In this document: positions 61,343-64,000 of the stretch, piece by piece
Position numbering within the stretch: position 1 is the first letter of the stretch
How the letters are laid out: each line of letters starts with the position of its first letter
Source: Eucalyptus grandis
Taxonomy: Eukaryota > Streptophyta > Magnoliopsida > Myrtales > Myrtaceae
Assembly: GCF_016545825.1 (NCBI RefSeq)
Contig: NC_052614.1
Coordinates: forward strand, 31,397,669 to 31,461,668
DNA: 64,000 nucleotides
Direction: 5' to 3'
The notes under the pieces: model-generated
The model's database searches: none
What the model was told of the DNA's origin: nothing
The model's input: the letters and a program-made list of their open reading frames with translations, nothing else
Translations under genes and position numbers: made by a program

Positions 61343-61740
61343 TAGGGCAACGTAAAAAGCAAAGAACTTAAACAAATTTATATATATAAAAAAAAAAAAA
61401 AAAAACTCTCTCTGGATTGTCTCTTCTCACGTCCGGCACCGATGCTCCGCCGCTTTGCCTCTTCCTGTGAATTCCCCTGCGACAATATCAAGCTATTCCT
61501 TCTCCTATTTAAAGTACAGCTAATTTCGTGCTTTATATTTCGTCTTCTCACTTTGCTCTGATTTGTGTTGGGCAAGTGAGATTTTCAAAGATTTTTATCC
61601 TATCTAGGGTTGCACCAAACATGTGATGAGATTTTCCACAATCTAGAGGATATTTGAAGGTTTTGTTATCTGATATTATCCTGTCATATCTTAATTCAAA
61701 TCCGGATGATCAAATGTAACCTAAAGTACTCCTTTGAACC

Positions 61741-62635
61741 GGTCTACATTTTATGCGTCAAACATTGAAAAACCCATAAATCATTTTCCTCTAGAAGTCA
61801 TTTTGATTGAAACAAACGGAGCCTAAAGCAGCGGTCCAGCACGATCTTGCTTTAGCTCTAATGACATTTTGTACTTTCATTATTTTTCAAGTTGTGAATA
61901 GGCTTGTTGTTCCTCTGATAGTGGCATCTTATTGCCGGTTATGGCCCACGATGGCATGACCCTTTTCGTCACAAATAACCCTCACACTTCAGGCCCAAAA
62001 ATGAAAAAAAGCCCGCTCAAATTTCTCAAGGGCTGAGATGAACCCATATAGAAGTTGGGCAGTGACCATAAAAAATATAAAAGGTATGCATTAAAAGCTA
62101 CAAAAATAATTGTAATAGCTGAGAATAAGGGTTTTTGACTTTTAGTGTAAGGAGTGCTCCGCATTTTTCTTCTTTTCTTTTTACCAATACAACAGAAAAT
62201 TTGCCTAATATATATATATTCATTCATCTCGTTTGTGAATTTTCAAAGGTTACCGCACTTCTGGTTATGATTTTCAATATTTTAAACTTTAAAGGCATTG
62301 CATGGAAGATCTACATTTATTATATATATGGACCGGTTAGAAACATCTATCGTAAAAATAATCAGTGTACAAGCTCTACAAGTTTACCCATCCTTTCTTT
62401 TTAACCACATAATATATTGTCAGACACTGAGGGTCAAAATACCTAACGCGGGTGTTGACTAATTTTAAGACTGTGTTGGGCTCTAATCTACTAACCGAAA
62501 CTTTTTTTGCATATATAAAAAACAAAACGTGAAAGAGAACCCTTTGGTTCTTTTGTGGCTAAAGACTAAATTAAGCAGACAAAAGAATGGGTAGATCATT
62601 TGCTTGTGCGTGAACATCAAGCACTATATCAGGAG
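61741..62635. other. Unassigned intergenic DNA
   Basis: AT-rich, without recognisable coding sequence. AACAAACGGAGCCTAAAG at about 61812 looks like the end of a common plant MITE, but no partner was identified. GTGTTGACTAA (about 62451) recurs at about 62652. Confidence 0.4.
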
Positions 62636-63699
62636 CGAAACGCCTAAAACAGGTGTTGACTAACTTCAAAAACCTCTCCCTTTTGGGGGAGACCCTTCAT
62701 TTATCTGTACCACGCCCCAGCTTCTCCTGGAGGAAGGCATCGTGGAAATCCAAGCGGCCTGCTCTTACCCCCTGAAGGGGGTATGTGGCTGGGTCAGGCC
62801 ATGGGGCCGAATATTTTTTGAGGCCGGTTCCTGCCTCTACCTAGACTTTCTTGGTGGTCATAGCCTTTTAAGGACATGCTCAGGTCCATACGTTAGAAAG
62901 CTAATGTCGGAAAGCTTTCGACATGGGAAAACATTATGCATACTACATATATGATGGAAGCTGGAAAAAGGACGCTTATAGATTTGGTTTCGTTAGTTGG
63001 TCGAGCATTATGTTCCAATGGGGACAACTCTGCCTTTTGTTTTCCTTCCTGGTCTCGTTCGAAAAAAATGATTCCATTCAAATGCGAGGGTATTACACGG
63101 TTAGGTTATGGAGGATGGTAATCCTGGTAGAAAAATCATATTGTGTATGCGTGCTTTGTATTTATATTACTCTACAATATTGTTTCCTATTAGATTTGCA
63201 AAAGAGGGGAGATGATTTTGTTCTATTGCACTAGTTTAATAGTGTTCGAGTTGTTACTGTTCTTCTAACATCCTAAGTATACTTCATTAATGCTCATGCT
63301 CTTCTACATTCATAAAAAAATAAGATCAGCCTGCTTTTCTAGAAAGCCCAAGCCCATTTTAGCTTTTATTCGAATAACAAAGTGGCCCATTGCAACCAAG
63401 AGGTAAATAATGTGGTAAACTGAATTGTAAAAGCCCAACATAAAAAAAGCCTTCCTTCTAATTGGATTTTATAATCCCTCAAGCCCTTTGGCTCTAATAT
63501 GTTCTAAATTTGTAGCCATGTTTGCTCATCCTTTATCATAATGAATGAGAATTACATTTTAGACAAAAAATATTGTCCAGATGTCCAAATACAAGTTTGC
63601 TAAGTTTAAAAATCACATTCTCAATAAGGCGAGCGGAGCAAACTGAACATGGAGAATATATGACAGACATTTATACTTCCTCCAATTAATGTTTAGAAA
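62636..63699. other. Unassigned region, higher GC at 62640-62960
   Basis: Short frames at 62742-62954 and 62923-63234 have no domain I recognise and no start or splice context that favours them. CTCCCTTTTGGGGGAGACCC near 62685 is a small palindrome. The rest is plain AT-rich spacer. Confidence 0.4.
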
Positions 63700-64000
63700 A
63701 TATTGTTCTTGTATGATTAGATACATCATCTTTTAGCTCCTCCTTTTCTACGTAATTTCCTTTATTCGAGTGAGCTAAGCCACACGCAATGGTCATTATC
63801 TACTTTAAGAGACCATTTCTATATGTTGATTTCTTAATTACATCAAAATCCAATCTGTAATCTGACAAATTTTTGAGATATCTTCTTTCTGAAATAAGCA
63901 CGATGTTTCCTAGAATTTTCTCATTTGATAGAGACAATGGAAGCAACGAACTCATCACGCCAAATTGATAGCTACTTGAAAGAAAGTGACAGACCATCAC
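63700..64000 (+). mobile_element. LTR of the Ty3-type remnant, copy III (cut by the window)
   Basis: CTCCTCCTTTTCTACG... to TAGAATTTTCTCATTTGATAGAG follows 21735-21960 and, from about 63845, also 2622-2760, at lower identity than those two share. The element continues past the window edge. Confidence 0.55.

Larger units (their letters stand above)
60600..61740. mobile_element. Possible TIR-like unit carrying a 14-3-3 gene fragment
   Basis: Left: TAAAGCAACGTTTGGTGAAC. Right, reverse-complemented: TTTAGGTTACATTTGATCA. Similarity is weak, and inner stretches about ACATATCC/GGATAT are shared loosely. Between them lie a (CT)n tract and the 14-3-3 fragment. Capture by a transposon is an inference; the ends are not proven. 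Confidence 0.35.

Overview
The window is nuclear DNA from a flowering plant, most likely a eudicot. It holds intron-split genes with GT..AG introns, plant-type glutamate-receptor-like (GLR) channels, plant LINE, Ty3 and Ty1 retrotransposons, and AT-rich sequence between genes. The repeat style (terminal inverted repeats built on 'CCTAAAC/CCAATTCAGTCC' around GC-rich cores) reminds me of Myrtaceae genomes such as Eucalyptus. That is a guess from memory, not shown by the sequence.

Two intact protein-coding genes are visible, both on the + strand: GLR-a (4707..11233, five exons, 973 codons) and GLR-b (46330..52013, five exons, 981 codons). They are clade-2 GLR paralogues (AtGLR2.7-like). They share identical intron phases, near-identical exon lengths and a conserved short TATA promoter. 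Both keep an open frame, a signal peptide, the amino-terminal domain, both ligand-binding halves, the M1/pore/M3/M4 channel parts and a long cytoplasmic tail. They are a tandem duplication now separated by about 35 kb of inserted sequence.

Almost everything else is mobile DNA. Layout: 1-4530, an unclassified repeat block (copy 1) and a Ty3-type LTR/gag remnant; 4531-11233, GLR-a, with a Mutator-like and an hAT-like element in its first intron; 12395-20232, copy 2 of the repeat block, flipped and interrupted by a 2.4-kb solo LTR, an (AAT)n array and a 5'-truncated LINE; 20370-23590, nested TIR elements and a second LTR/gag remnant; 24355-40527, a decayed Ty3 chromovirus (minus strand) with 3.5-kb LTRs, one holding a Mutator-like element and the other a 3.2-kb solo LTR of a relative in opposite orientation; 41221-46180, GLR-b upstream region with a 1.76-kb hAT-like element and repeat block copy 3; 46330-52013, GLR-b; 52115-57540, TIR elements and a Ty1/copia pol remnant (minus strand) broken by two further elements; 57541-64000, mostly unassigned, with a 14-3-3 pseudogene fragment and the start of a third LTR remnant at the right edge.

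Many insertions can be proved from inside the window, because an unoccupied duplicate of the target site is also present or because clean target-site duplications flank the element. I looked for an unknown multi-gene system and found none. The most notable points are the GLR pair, the block inverted between inverted arms, the GC-core Mutator-like family, the layered insertions, and the 14-3-3 fragment inside possible TIR-like ends. All exon boundaries were inferred by eye from splice signals, reading frame and paralogue comparison. No transcript data or database search was available.
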